Shown one piece after another: positions 7,452-14,933 of a stretch of DNA of 60,678 bases (the first letter of the stretch is position 1; every line of letters starts with the position of its first letter). The DNA comes from an uncultured Clostridia bacterium (GTDB lineage Bacteria > Bacillota > Clostridia > TANB77 > CAG-508). The DNA lies in contig CALXVM010000010.1 in assembly GCA_944392105.1 (NCBI GenBank), positions 1 to 60,678 of the forward strand. Reading direction: 5' to 3'. The notes beneath the pieces are model-generated. The model was not told the DNA's origin. It did no database searches and saw only the letters and a program-made list of their open reading frames with translations. The position numbers were made by a program, and so were the translations under genes.

Positions 7452-9483
7452 ACTAGCTTTTAAAAGTATGAAGAAAAACATGAAAGACTATGTTATATAC
7501 TTTTTAACATTAGTTTTAGGAGTAGCAATATTTTATATATTTAACAGTTTAGATGCTCAACAGGCAATGTTAGAAATGTCTGAATCTAAAAGACAAATTA
7601 TAGACTTAATGATACAAATGCTTGGAGGAGTTTCAGTTTTTGTCTCTTTTGTATTAGGATTTTTAATTGTATTTGCTAACAACTTTTTAATAAAAAGAAG
7701 AAAAAAAGAATTTGGGTTATATATGCTTCTTGGAATGGGCAAAGGAGGTATATCTAAAATCTTATTAATTGAGACATTATTAATAGGTATATTTTCACTA
7801 GCAATTGGTTTATTAATAGGCGTTTTTGCATCTCAATTTATGTCTGTTTTAGTAGCTAACTTATTTGAGGCAGATATGACGGAATACAAATTTATATTCT
7901 CACAATCTGCTTTAATTAAAACAATTATCTATTTTGCAATAATTTATATAATCGTAATGCTATTAAACTTATTTACAACATCAAAATATAAATTAATAGA
8001 CTTATTAACAGCAAATAGAAAAAATGAAAAAGTAAAATTTAGAAATCCTATATTATCAGTACTTATTTTTATAGTATCTGTTGTAGTATTAGGAATAGCT
8101 TATTACTTAGCAATTACTGAAATAACTAGCGAAATGCCAACTGGTGTTTTAGTAGCAATTGCATTAGGTTGTGTAGGAACATTTTTATTTTTCTATTCAC
8201 TATCAGGTTTTTTACTAAAATTTATACAAACAAGTAAAAAAATATACATGAAAAATTTAAACATGTTTGTATTAAGACAAGTAAACAGTCAAGTAAACAC
8301 AACAACATTTTCAATGACAATAATATCTGTTTTGCTATTTTTAACAATTTGTATATTTTCATCTGCAATATCACTTAATAACACTATGACTCAGCAACTA
8401 GAAGAATGCAACCCTGTAGATATTACAGTATATAGAAGTGCTAATCACATGAGTGACAACGGAAATCCAAAAACAGTAGCAGAAACATTAAAATCTATAG
8501 GAATAGACCCAGAAGAATGCTTTAGTGAATATATAGAAGTCCCTGTATATGTAACAGAAGAGCTAACATTTGGCAAAGGAGTAGGAGATGAAATATTCAA
8601 TAGCATAAAAAACGACTATACTGCTGTTACTTATGACCAATTAGAACGAGCTATGAAAGTATCTGACTACAATAAAGTAGCTAAGATGTTTGGAAAACAA
8701 GAAATCACTTTAAATGGAAATGAATATGCAATAGTAGGAGATTATGCAACTGTTGTTGAAATTAGAAATAAAGCATTAGCGAGCGGACACGAAATAGAAT
8801 TAAATGGACAGACATATAAACCTGCATATAGTGAATGCGTGTATGGATTTATAAGCGACTCAACACAACCAATGGAAACAGGGTTATTCATATTCCCAGA
8901 TAATGCGTTAAAAGAAGAATGGAAAACATATAATTATTTAAATGCTAATTATGTAGGAGAAACCGAAGAAGAAAAACAAGCTATAGAAGATAAAATCGTA
9001 AATCTATCAGAAGACGATAGCATAAACGCCTCAGAAGTAGGAGACATGATGGCACTAAGCAAAATAACAAACTACGAAGCAAGCAAAGGAATAGGCAGTA
9101 TAGTTACATTTATAGGACTATACTTAGGAGTAATATTCTTAATATCATGTGCAGCAATACTTGCATTAAAACAACTATCAGAAAGTGCAGACAATAAAGA
9201 AAGATACGATATTTTAAGAAAAATAGGTACAGACGAAAAAATGATAAACACAGCATTATTTAAACAAATAGCAATATTTTATATGATACCTTTAGCCCTA
9301 GCAATAATACACTCAATATTTGGAATAATAACAGCAGGTAAAATACTTGAAATGTTTGGTAAACAAGATGTATTAGGAGGAATAATAACTACTGCAATAC
9401 TAATAGTCATAATATATGGAGGATACTTCTTGGCAACATACTTTGGAAGCAAAAGCATTATCAAAAGCAAAATTGGAAATTAG
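7438..9483 (+). CDS. bceB: FtsX-like permease, BceB type
   Basis: 681 residues with the ten-helix layout of BceB: one N-terminal helix (about 17-37), three helices up to residue 180, further helices near 205-265 and 285-310, a large extracellular domain (about 311-530) and three C-terminal helices (about 550-675). FtsX motifs (KRRKKEFGLYMLLGMGKGGI and a second near RYDILRKIGTDEKMI) flank the outer domain. That domain between helices 7 and 8 determines peptide specificity in the family. Two adjacent ATGs (7438, 7441) are possible starts, preceded by GGAGGTG inside bceA. The stop codon lies within REP-like repeat G. Confidence 0.88.
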   Translation: MMSFKLAFKSMKKNMKDYVIYFLTLVLGVAIFYIFNSLDAQQAMLEMSESKRQIIDLMIQMLGGVSVFVSFVLGFLIVFANNFLIKRRKKEFGLYMLLGMGKGGISKILLIETLLIGIFSLAIGLLIGVFASQFMSVLVANLFEADMTEYKFIFSQSALIKTIIYFAIIYIIVMLLNLFTTSKYKLIDLLTANRKNEKVKFRNPILSVLIFIVSVVVLGIAYYLAITEITSEMPTGVLVAIALGCVGTFLFFYSLSGFLLKFIQTSKKIYMKNLNMFVLRQVNSQVNTTTFSMTIISVLLFLTICIFSSAISLNNTMTQQLEECNPVDITVYRSANHMSDNGNPKTVAETLKSIGIDPEECFSEYIEVPVYVTEELTFGKGVGDEIFNSIKNDYTAVTYDQLERAMKVSDYNKVAKMFGKQEITLNGNEYAIVGDYATVVEIRNKALASGHEIELNGQTYKPAYSECVYGFISDSTQPMETGLFIFPDNALKEEWKTYNYLNANYVGETEEEKQAIEDKIVNLSEDDSINASEVGDMMALSKITNYEASKGIGSIVTFIGLYLGVIFLISCAAILALKQLSESADNKERYDILRKIGTDEKMINTALFKQIAIFYMIPLALAIIHSIFGIITAGKILEMFGKQDVLGGIITTAILIVIIYGGYFLATYFGSKSIIKSKIGN

Positions 9484-9536
9484 GGACAGGTCCCAACTTC
9501 CCGATTTGGGAAATTGGGGACAGGTCATCTGTTCAA
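9475..9536 (-). repeat. REP-like GGGACAGGTCCC element, copy G (right bracket of the bce module)
   Basis: Reverse-oriented copy of the element at 4388-4444: GGAAATTAGGGACAGGTCCC (9475-9494), then a second GGGGACAGGTC near 9516-9526. Identity with the reverse complement of copy F extends through GGTCATCT. Forms a hairpin GGAAaTTaGGGAC/GTCCCAAcTTCC. It covers the bceB stop codon. Confidence 0.75.
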
Positions 9537-9582
9537 TTTGAAAAATTATGGCAAAACATAATTAGCTCTAATATAGATAATT

Positions 9583-9698
9583 AAGAAATAAATGTAGTAA
9601 TTTTTTCGTTCGACTGCGGACGCACGGCTACTTTCAATTTGTGCTAGTTCACAAATTGAAAGACCTTGTCTCACTGCAAAATACTACATTTATTTCTT
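9583..9698. repeat. Long nested intergenic hairpin, element A
   Basis: Outer arms of 17 bp, perfect (AAGAAATAAATGTAGTA 9583-9599 with 9682-9698). The inner stem is 12 bp, perfect (CTTTCAATTTGT 9631-9642 with 9651-9662). GC-rich linkers sit between the stems (CGTTCGACTGCG on the left, CCTTGTCTCACTGC on the right). Followed by TTTT, so it can terminate bceAB transcription. The architecture and linker motifs match elements at 23.8, 34.9 and 43.4 kb. Confidence 0.7.
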
Positions 9699-9807
9699 TT
9701 TATATTATTTAATATTAATTATTTTAACTTATTGACAAATAAATATTGATTATGATTAAATAAAACATATGAAATGGGGGCTAGACTTTATAAAGGAGGA
9801 TAGCCAT
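9699..9807 (+). promoter_or_regulatory. Spacer with possible promoter for the DUF3006-MBL unit
   Basis: TTGACA at 9732-9737 is followed 18 bp later by a poor -10 (TTAAAT, 9756-9761). The ribosome site AAAGGAGG lies at about 9792-9799 before the ATG 9808. Confidence 0.35.
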
Positions 9808-10170
9808 ATGATAAAAAATTTATCAGAAAAAGAAGAAAATCTTGAAAACACATTAGGACATCAAAAAGAAGAAAGCGGAATAATTGAATTTCTGCATAAC
9901 TTTATTAAAGAGTTAGGAGATTATTTAAACAATATGAGTAATATGAAAGAAAACACTTTTGTAGTAGACCGAATTGAAAATAATGTAGCAGTTTGTGAAA
10001 ATAGAGATACTGGAAAAATGGTGGAAATTCCAGTAGAAAAATTGCCACAGGAAATTAAAGATGGAACAGTAATTACAGAAAAAAATGGGCATTATGAAAT
10101 AGATAAAGCAAAGCAAAAAGAAATAGAAAATAGAATAGAAGAAAAAATGAACGACATCTGGAAAAAGTAA
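9808..10170 (+). CDS. DUF3006-domain protein
   Basis: 120 residues from ATG 9808, chosen because AAAGGAGG lies eight bases upstream; an earlier ATG at 9769 has no ribosome site. Residues 50 to the end match the DUF3006 layout: TFVVDRIENNVAVCE, a short beta-barrel-like strand pattern, then the polar helical tail EIENRIEEKMNDIW. The first 40 residues are polar and acidic with no signal peptide. DUF3006 genes are commonly found beside, or fused to, ComEC-like MBL hydrolases, and here the MBL gene follows 55 bp downstream. That suggests a shared role, possibly regulation or a structural partner, but no biochemical function is established. Confidence 0.75.
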   Translation: MIKNLSEKEENLENTLGHQKEESGIIEFLHNFIKELGDYLNNMSNMKENTFVVDRIENNVAVCENRDTGKMVEIPVEKLPQEIKDGTVITEKNGHYEIDKAKQKEIENRIEEKMNDIWKK

Positions 10171-10175
10171 ATTTT

Positions 10176-10202
10176 GGAAATTGGGACCTGGTCCTAATTT
10201 CC
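10176..10202 (+). repeat. REP-like element, copy H (short)
   Basis: GGAAATTGGGACCTGGTCCT followed by AATTTCC: the same imperfect palindrome as copy F and in the same orientation, likewise followed by CCAAAAG and then a purine-rich ribosome site. It sits in the 55-bp gap between the DUF3006 and MBL genes. Confidence 0.7.
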
Positions 10203-10225
10203 AAAAGAAGAGAAAGGACTAGAAA

Positions 10226-11248
10226 ATGAAAGAAAAACTAAGGAAAAGTAGGAATATTTCTAAAAAAACAGGAATATCGGGTATAATAATTTGCTTAGTG
10301 GCATTAGTGGTTTTGGCTATTAAATTTATAAATCCTGATTTATATAATGAAGTAAGCAAAACACTATTTGGAAATGAAAACAACAGTTTAAATGCAAGTG
10401 CATCAAACACAAGTATTGTAAATGATAATGATACTGATGTTGATGTTAAAGTAAATGTTACTAATCCAGAGAGTTTAAAAGATGTAACTATTAAAACTTC
10501 TAAAAAAATAACAAGTGAATTTGTATCAAATGACCAAACTTCATTAAAAGTATATTTCTTTGACGTAGGGCAAGCAGATAGTATGTTAATACAAAATAAT
10601 GGTGAGAATATGCTTATAGATGCGGGCAACAATGAAGATGGAGAAACGCTAGTAAATAATTTAAAGACTTTAGGTGTAGAAAAAATAGATTATTTAGTAG
10701 GAACACATCCTCATGAAGACCATATTGGAGGTATGGATGATATTATAAATAGTTTCGAAATAGGAAAGATATTTATGCCAAGCGTATCAACAAATACAAA
10801 AACTTTTGAAGATGTAATTGATGCAGCTAAAAATAAAGGACTTCAAATAGAAACTCCAAAAACTGGAGATGAATTTACTGTAGGAAGTGCTAATTGCAAT
10901 GTTGTATATGTTGGAGATAACAAGGAAAATTTGAATTTGTCATCTATAATAATTAAGATGAAGTATAACAATTTAAGCTATTTATTTACAGGAGATACAG
11001 AAGCGGATGTGGAAAATAAAATAGATTTTGGCAAAATAAATATTTTAAAAGTTGCTCATCATGGCTCAGATACAAGTAGTAGTGAAAAATTTGTAAATGA
11101 AACTGCACCAGAGGTTGCTATAATTTCTGTAGGAAAAGATAATTCTTATGGACATCCAAGTAATGAAATTATTAAAAGATATGAAAAAGTGGGAAGTAAA
11201 ATCTACAGAACAGATGAAGTAGGAAATATATTTATAGAGCAAAAGTAG
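10226..11248 (+). CDS. Membrane-anchored ComEC/Rec2-like MBL-fold hydrolase
   Basis: 340 residues: basic N-terminus, one transmembrane or signal segment (about 17-34), a polar Asn/Ser/Asp-rich linker (50-105) and a metallo-beta-lactamase domain (107-340). The metal motif is H161-P-H163-E-D165-H166 (GTHPHEDHIGG). Further metal ligands appear in LFTGDTE and the VAHHGSDTSSS and SYGHPS motifs characteristic of the ComEC hydrolase domain. Expected outside the membrane as a phosphodiesterase or nuclease-type enzyme; substrate unknown. It follows the DUF3006 gene and ends at a strong terminator. A second protein with the same domain, full ComEC, is encoded at 40-42.7 kb. Confidence 0.85.
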   Translation: MKEKLRKSRNISKKTGISGIIICLVALVVLAIKFINPDLYNEVSKTLFGNENNSLNASASNTSIVNDNDTDVDVKVNVTNPESLKDVTIKTSKKITSEFVSNDQTSLKVYFFDVGQADSMLIQNNGENMLIDAGNNEDGETLVNNLKTLGVEKIDYLVGTHPHEDHIGGMDDIINSFEIGKIFMPSVSTNTKTFEDVIDAAKNKGLQIETPKTGDEFTVGSANCNVVYVGDNKENLNLSSIIIKMKYNNLSYLFTGDTEADVENKIDFGKINILKVAHHGSDTSSSEKFVNETAPEVAIISVGKDNSYGHPSNEIIKRYEKVGSKIYRTDEVGNIFIEQK

Positions 11249-11266
11249 AAGATGTTAATAGAAATT

Positions 11267-11314
11267 AAAAAGAGTTAAAATACCAAAAAATAAGCTGGTA
11301 TTTTAACTCTTTTT
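11267..11314 (+). terminator. Intrinsic terminator after the MBL gene
   Basis: Perfect 18-bp arms (AAAAAGAGTTAAAATACC 11267-11284 and 11297-11314), followed by TTCAC; the T run is inside the right arm. Confidence 0.85.
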
Positions 11315-11420
11315 TCACATATTGTTAAAAGGTTGTGAAAATAAACATAGTAAAAATAAATTTTTGAAAGTTAAAAAATAAAAAAATTTTTAAAAATTAT
11401 AAAAAAATTTAAAAAAAAGC

Positions 11421-11485
11421 TTGCTATTTCTAAAATGTTGTATTACAATTTAATTGAAGTGGAGAAAAGTGGTGGAAAGTGCCAC
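11421..11485 (+). promoter_or_regulatory. mraZ promoter and MraZ-box repeats
   Basis: TTGCTA (11421-11426), 17 bp, TACAAT (11444-11449). Directly downstream is AGTGGAGAAAAGTGGTGGAA continuing AGTGCC (11458-11483), a tandem AGTGG(N)G pattern with about 10-bp phasing. It is like the repeats bound by MraZ in front of dcw clusters, which implies autoregulation. Confidence 0.7.
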
Positions 11486-11509
11486 AAAAAGATAGCGAGG
11501 TGAAACAAA

Positions 11510-11941
11510 GTGCTAATCGGTGAATTCGAGCATTCTCTAGATGTTAAAGGCAGATTAATATTACCATCAAAAATTAGAGAAGACTTGGGAGAAAAATTCA
11601 TATTAACAAAAGGCTTAGATGGCTGTTTGTTTGGATTTTCTAAAACTGAATGGGCAAACTTTGAAGAAAAGCTAAAAACACTTCCACTTACAAACAAAAA
11701 TGCAAGAGATTTTGTAAGATTTTTCTTATCTGGTGCAACAGAATGTGAAATGGACAAGCAAGGTAGATTTTTAATAGCTAGTAACTTAAGAGATTATGCA
11801 ACACTAGAAAAAGAAGCAGTTATAATTGGTGTTGGTACTAGAATTGAAATTTGGAATAAAGATAAATGGAAAGCTTACAATAGTGACGAAAACATTTCAG
11901 CAGATCAAATTGCAGAAAACATGACAATGTTAGGAATTTAA
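11510..11941 (+). CDS. mraZ: Transcriptional regulator MraZ
   Basis: A full-length 143-residue MraZ with two SpoVT-AbrB swapped-hairpin domains (about 5-48 and 76-119). The conserved DxKGRLxxPxKxR motif occurs as [16 protein letters not shown], and the second copy as [17 protein letters not shown]. Start codon is GTG with GCGAGGTG ribosome site. MraZ forms ring-shaped oligomers that bind repeated TGG-type boxes and control the division/cell-wall cluster; such repeats are visible just upstream. It is separated from rsmH by an unusually long 434-bp gap rather than the usual tight spacing. Confidence 0.95.
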   Translation: MLIGEFEHSLDVKGRLILPSKIREDLGEKFILTKGLDGCLFGFSKTEWANFEEKLKTLPLTNKNARDFVRFFLSGATECEMDKQGRFLIASNLRDYATLEKEAVIIGVGTRIEIWNKDKWKAYNSDENISADQIAENMTMLGI

Positions 11942-12375
11942 AGCATGGGTAATTAATTTGTTATATAACTTTAAAAAGTTTATATAAATATACACAAAAG
12001 AAAATTAGAGAAAAACAAAAGAAAAACCATTAATTAAACAAAAGATAAAAAACAAGGTACAAAAGATAAAATTATTTGAGTATTTACAAAAGATAATCAA
12101 ATAATTAACAAAAGCATTAAGTATCACCAAAGAAGGTTTAAAAAGCCTACTAAAGAAAAACATATAAAAATACGAAAGTATTAAACTAAAGATAAGTAAA
12201 AAAATACACATAAGAAAAATTATTTGTTTCTTAAAGTTTATAATATCTACACAAAAGAAAAAGCCAAACAAAAGATAAAGAAAATAGGAAGCATATAACA
12301 GTTGGTATTTTTATACCAACTGCTTATGCTATAATTTTAAAATATTAGGAAACAGAGTTAAAGGTGGTATTACAA
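11942..12375 (+). other. Long mraZ-rsmH spacer with recurring ACNAAAG motif and a hairpin
   Basis: 434 bp without a supportable gene. From 11994 to 12274 the plus strand is strikingly purine-rich and repeats AC(A/T/G)AAAG at least ten times at irregular spacing (for example 11994, 12015, 12038, 12059, 12086, 12118, 12149, 12172, 12185, 12251, 12268), several as ACAAAAGATAA. A perfect hairpin CAGTTGGTAT/ATACCAACTG lies at 12299-12322, followed by a -10-like TATAAT at 12330-12335. It could be an untranslated leader of rsmH. Confidence 0.5.
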
Positions 12376-13305
12376 TTGGAATTTAAGCATGAACCAGTTT
12401 TACTAAAAGAGTGCATAGAAGCACTAAATATAAAACCAGATGGAATTTATGTAGATGGAACATTAGGTGGAGCTGGACACAGTTTCGAAATTGTAAAAAA
12501 ACTATCGCCAAAAGGTCTATTAATAGGAATAGACAGAGACACAGAAGCATTAAAAGCTGCAAAAGAAAAATTGAAAAATTATACAAATGTAAAATATGTT
12601 CATGACAATCATGACAATATAAAACAAATTTTAGAAGAATTACAAATAAATGGCGTAGATGGAATTTTATTAGACTTAGGTGTTTCTTCATATCAGCTAG
12701 ACGAGAAAAATAGGGGCTTTAGCTATATGGCAGACGCAGAGCTAGACATGAGGATGAATAAAGAACAAGAACTTACTGCTAAGCACGTTATAAACTCTTA
12801 TTCAGAAGAAGATTTAGCTAATATAATATGGGAATATGGGGAAGAAAAATTTTCTAGACAAATTGCAAAAAATATTTGTAATGTTAGGAAACAAAAGACC
12901 ATAGAAACAACAGGAGAATTGGTAGAAATTATAAAAAAGTCAATACCACTTTCAAAACAAAAAGATGGGCATCCTGCTAAAAGGACATTTCAAGCCATTA
13001 GAATAGAGGTCAATAACGAAATTAAGCCATTATACAATACTATTTTAGATTGTATAAACTGTTTAAATAAAAATGGAAGATTAGCAGTATTAACATTTCA
13101 CTCTCTAGAAGATAGAGCAGTAAAAAAAGCATATAAAGAAGCAGAAGGAAATTGTACATGTCCAAGTGATTTACCATATTGTGTATGTGGAGCAAAATCG
13201 CAAGGAAAAATAATAAATAAAAAACCAATAGAAGCAACAAAAGAAGAAACAGAAAGAAACACAAGATCAAAAAGTGCAAAATTAAGAATTTTTGAGAAAA
13301 GATAA
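12376..13305 (+). CDS. rsmH: 16S rRNA (cytosine(1402)-N4)-methyltransferase RsmH
   Basis: 309 residues if started at TTG 12376, which follows AAAGGTGG by eight bases and yields the canonical [12 protein letters not shown]; the GTG at 12364 overlaps the ribosome site. Rossmann-type SAM site [11 protein letters not shown] with GIDRDTEAL, then [16 protein letters not shown] and [13 protein letters not shown], all diagnostic of RsmH (MraW), which methylates C1402 in the ribosomal P site. Second gene of the dcw cluster, followed 24 bp later by ftsL. Confidence 0.95.
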   Translation: MEFKHEPVLLKECIEALNIKPDGIYVDGTLGGAGHSFEIVKKLSPKGLLIGIDRDTEALKAAKEKLKNYTNVKYVHDNHDNIKQILEELQINGVDGILLDLGVSSYQLDEKNRGFSYMADAELDMRMNKEQELTAKHVINSYSEEDLANIIWEYGEEKFSRQIAKNICNVRKQKTIETTGELVEIIKKSIPLSKQKDGHPAKRTFQAIRIEVNNEIKPLYNTILDCINCLNKNGRLAVLTFHSLEDRAVKKAYKEAEGNCTCPSDLPYCVCGAKSQGKIINKKPIEATKEETERNTRSKSAKLRIFEKR

Positions 13306-13329
13306 AGAACAAAGGAGGTGAGATAACTT

Positions 13330-13839
13330 ATGGCAAGCTATAGAAACAGTGGATATCAATATGAGACAAGTCCACGAAAAATAGCTCCAGAATATAGCCC
13401 AAGGAAAGAACAAAAAGCTAATAAAACAAAAAAAGTAAACACAAATAATAAACCAAAGACTAAAACAAAATTAAAACCACATGCAAAAACAATATTATAT
13501 GTGTTCTTTGGCTTTGCCTTGCTATTTGCATTAAGTTATCAAAACTCATTAATAAACGAAAGCTTTGACAAAAAAGAAGATTTAAAACAAGAATTAGCAA
13601 CATTAGAAAAAGAAAATGAGCAAGCAAGAGTTAATATTCAAAATAGCTTAAACTTAGCAAATGTAGAAAAATCTGCAAAAGATATGCTAGGGATGAAAAA
13701 ACTAGATGCTTCTCAAAAAGTATATGTAAGTTTACCAAAGAAAGACTATGTAGAACCTGCAACAGAAAAAGTAATTATAGATACAGAAGAAACATGGTGG
13801 CAAAAAATATTAAATTCAGTAATGGATTTTATAGGATAA
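13330..13839 (+). CDS. ftsL: Cell division protein FtsL
   Basis: 169 residues: a basic cytoplasmic tail of about 50 residues, one transmembrane helix (about 53-70, TILYVFFGFALLFALSY), a coiled-coil/leucine-zipper segment (about 78-120) with LANVEKSAKDMLGMKKL, the usual FtsL 'ExxArxxLgM' region, and an acidic end. Position directly after rsmH agrees. It should form the FtsL-DivIC-DivIB divisome subcomplex; its FtsQ/DivIB partner is encoded at 51 kb. Preceded by AAAGGAGGTG and closed by a terminator, so the cell-wall genes beyond need other promoters. Confidence 0.85.
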   Translation: MASYRNSGYQYETSPRKIAPEYSPRKEQKANKTKKVNTNNKPKTKTKLKPHAKTILYVFFGFALLFALSYQNSLINESFDKKEDLKQELATLEKENEQARVNIQNSLNLANVEKSAKDMLGMKKLDASQKVYVSLPKKDYVEPATEKVIIDTEETWWQKILNSVMDFIG

Positions 13840-13846
13840 AATAAAT

Positions 13847-13910
13847 AAAAAGAGACCTTAATTTAAGCAAGTCTAATTAAATGGACACTAAAATATATAG
13901 GTCTCTTTTT
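13847..13910 (+). terminator. Intrinsic terminator after ftsL
   Basis: Arms AAAAAGAGACCT (13847-13858) and AGGTCTCTTTTT (13899-13910) with a 40-nt loop, then TTCT. It splits the cluster into mraZ-rsmH-ftsL and the genes downstream. Confidence 0.7.
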
Positions 13911-13971
13911 TCTGGCTTTGACAATATTTTAACAATATGCTAGTATATAAATAAAAAGGAGGGGAAAATCA

Positions 13972-14631
13972 ATGAAAACAAAAAAAGTTGTGTTAATTGT
14001 AGTTTTATGTATAGTAGTTCTTCTTATAGCCATTTGGGGAATAAGAGAATATGCTTTATGGAATGATGGAAATTTACAAAAAGATAATTCAATGTCTAGA
14101 GAAGAAGTATTAGAATTATTAAAGAAAGGAGAGGAATATCCTAATTACCATATTTCTTTTATTGGCTCTAATAATGAAAAATATGATATTTATGTTAAAG
14201 ACAATGTTTTTGTAGAGTATTGTAACGACGAATTTCGACTAAGAGAAGATTATAATAACAATGAATATATCATGATTTTTAAAACTGCAGATAAAGAGAT
14301 GGCAGGAATTAATAATAATTTACAAAAACAAGAATATCAACAAGCCGGCATGGATTATTCTATAGTAACTGAATCAGATTATAAATACTTAGGAGAAAAA
14401 GAATTAGATGGAAGACAAGTTATTTATATACAATTAAAAAACGGATCAGCATATACTAAATTTGCAATTGACAAAGAAACAGGAATTATAATAAATAGAA
14501 TAGATTTAAGTAAAGCTTTCATTTTTACAACTAATAAAAATGAGTCTAAAAGAGAATTAAAATTAGATGTAGTAACAGATGAAGATGTAGCTAGACCAGA
14601 TTTAAGCAAGTATGAAGTAGTAGAAGAATAG
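13972..14631 (+). CDS. Membrane-anchored extracytoplasmic protein of unknown function
   Basis: 219 residues, AAAGGAGG ribosome site. An N-terminal hydrophobic segment (about 5-23) with two lysines before it anchors or exports the protein. The rest is polar, predicted beta-rich with acidic patches, and carries no cysteine lipobox. The arrangement of repeated beta strands (YDIYVKDNVFVEY, YIMIFKTADKEM, VIYIQLKNGSAYTKFAIDKE, GIIINRID) loosely resembles LolA/RseB-type sigma-factor-regulator or lipoprotein-carrier folds, but I do not recognise a family. It interrupts the cell-wall cluster between ftsL and the PBP gene and is a one-gene unit with a terminator at 14653-14682. Confidence 0.7.
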   Translation: MKTKKVVLIVVLCIVVLLIAIWGIREYALWNDGNLQKDNSMSREEVLELLKKGEEYPNYHISFIGSNNEKYDIYVKDNVFVEYCNDEFRLREDYNNNEYIMIFKTADKEMAGINNNLQKQEYQQAGMDYSIVTESDYKYLGEKELDGRQVIYIQLKNGSAYTKFAIDKETGIIINRIDLSKAFIFTTNKNESKRELKLDVVTDEDVARPDLSKYEVVEE

Positions 14632-14652
14632 AAGACAAATGAAAGAATAAAT

Positions 14653-14682
14653 AAAAAAGGCGCTTTAAAAGGCGTCTTTTTT
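14653..14682 (+). terminator. Intrinsic terminator after the unknown membrane protein gene
   Basis: AAAAAAGGCGC, loop TTTAAAAG, GCGTCTTTTTTT: 11-bp stem with one bulged G and a T run. Confidence 0.75.
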
Positions 14683-14840
14683 TGGTAAAACTAAAAGAAA
14701 AAAGAATATTAAGTTATTGCGAATAACAAAGCATATAATTATAAATCAATTTCTTTAATTGATAAACTATAGATAATATGATAATATATTACCTATAATA
14801 AAAGTAAAGCAGAAAATACAAATAAAAAAGAAGGTTAAAA

Positions 14841-14933
14841 ATGGAAAACATTGAAACAATAGGAAGCATAACTAAAAAAGTTGAAGGTGCATCAACTGAT
14901 TTTGAGGAGATTAAAATATGTCAAAAAGAATAG
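14841..14933 (+). CDS. Possible 30-residue leader ORF overlapping the PHP gene
   Basis: ATG 14841 follows AGAAGG and opens a 30-codon frame (MENIETIGSITKKVEGASTD, then FEEIKICQKE), ending TAG at 14931-14933. Its last 16 bases overlap the start of the PHP phosphoesterase in another frame, which would couple translation of the two. No recognisable homology and no independent support; it may also be chance. Confidence 0.3.
   Translation: MENIETIGSITKKVEGASTDFEEIKICQKE

Noticed and set aside
12005..12271. Minus-strand 88-residue hydrophobic ORF in the mraZ-rsmH gap
   Set aside because: Low-complexity Phe/Leu/Ile product that merely reflects the purine-rich sense strand; no ribosome site.
12383..12691. 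Minus-strand leucine/histidine-rich ORF inside rsmH
   Set aside because: Shadow frame of a well-conserved gene; amino-acid composition typical of antisense AT-rich DNA.
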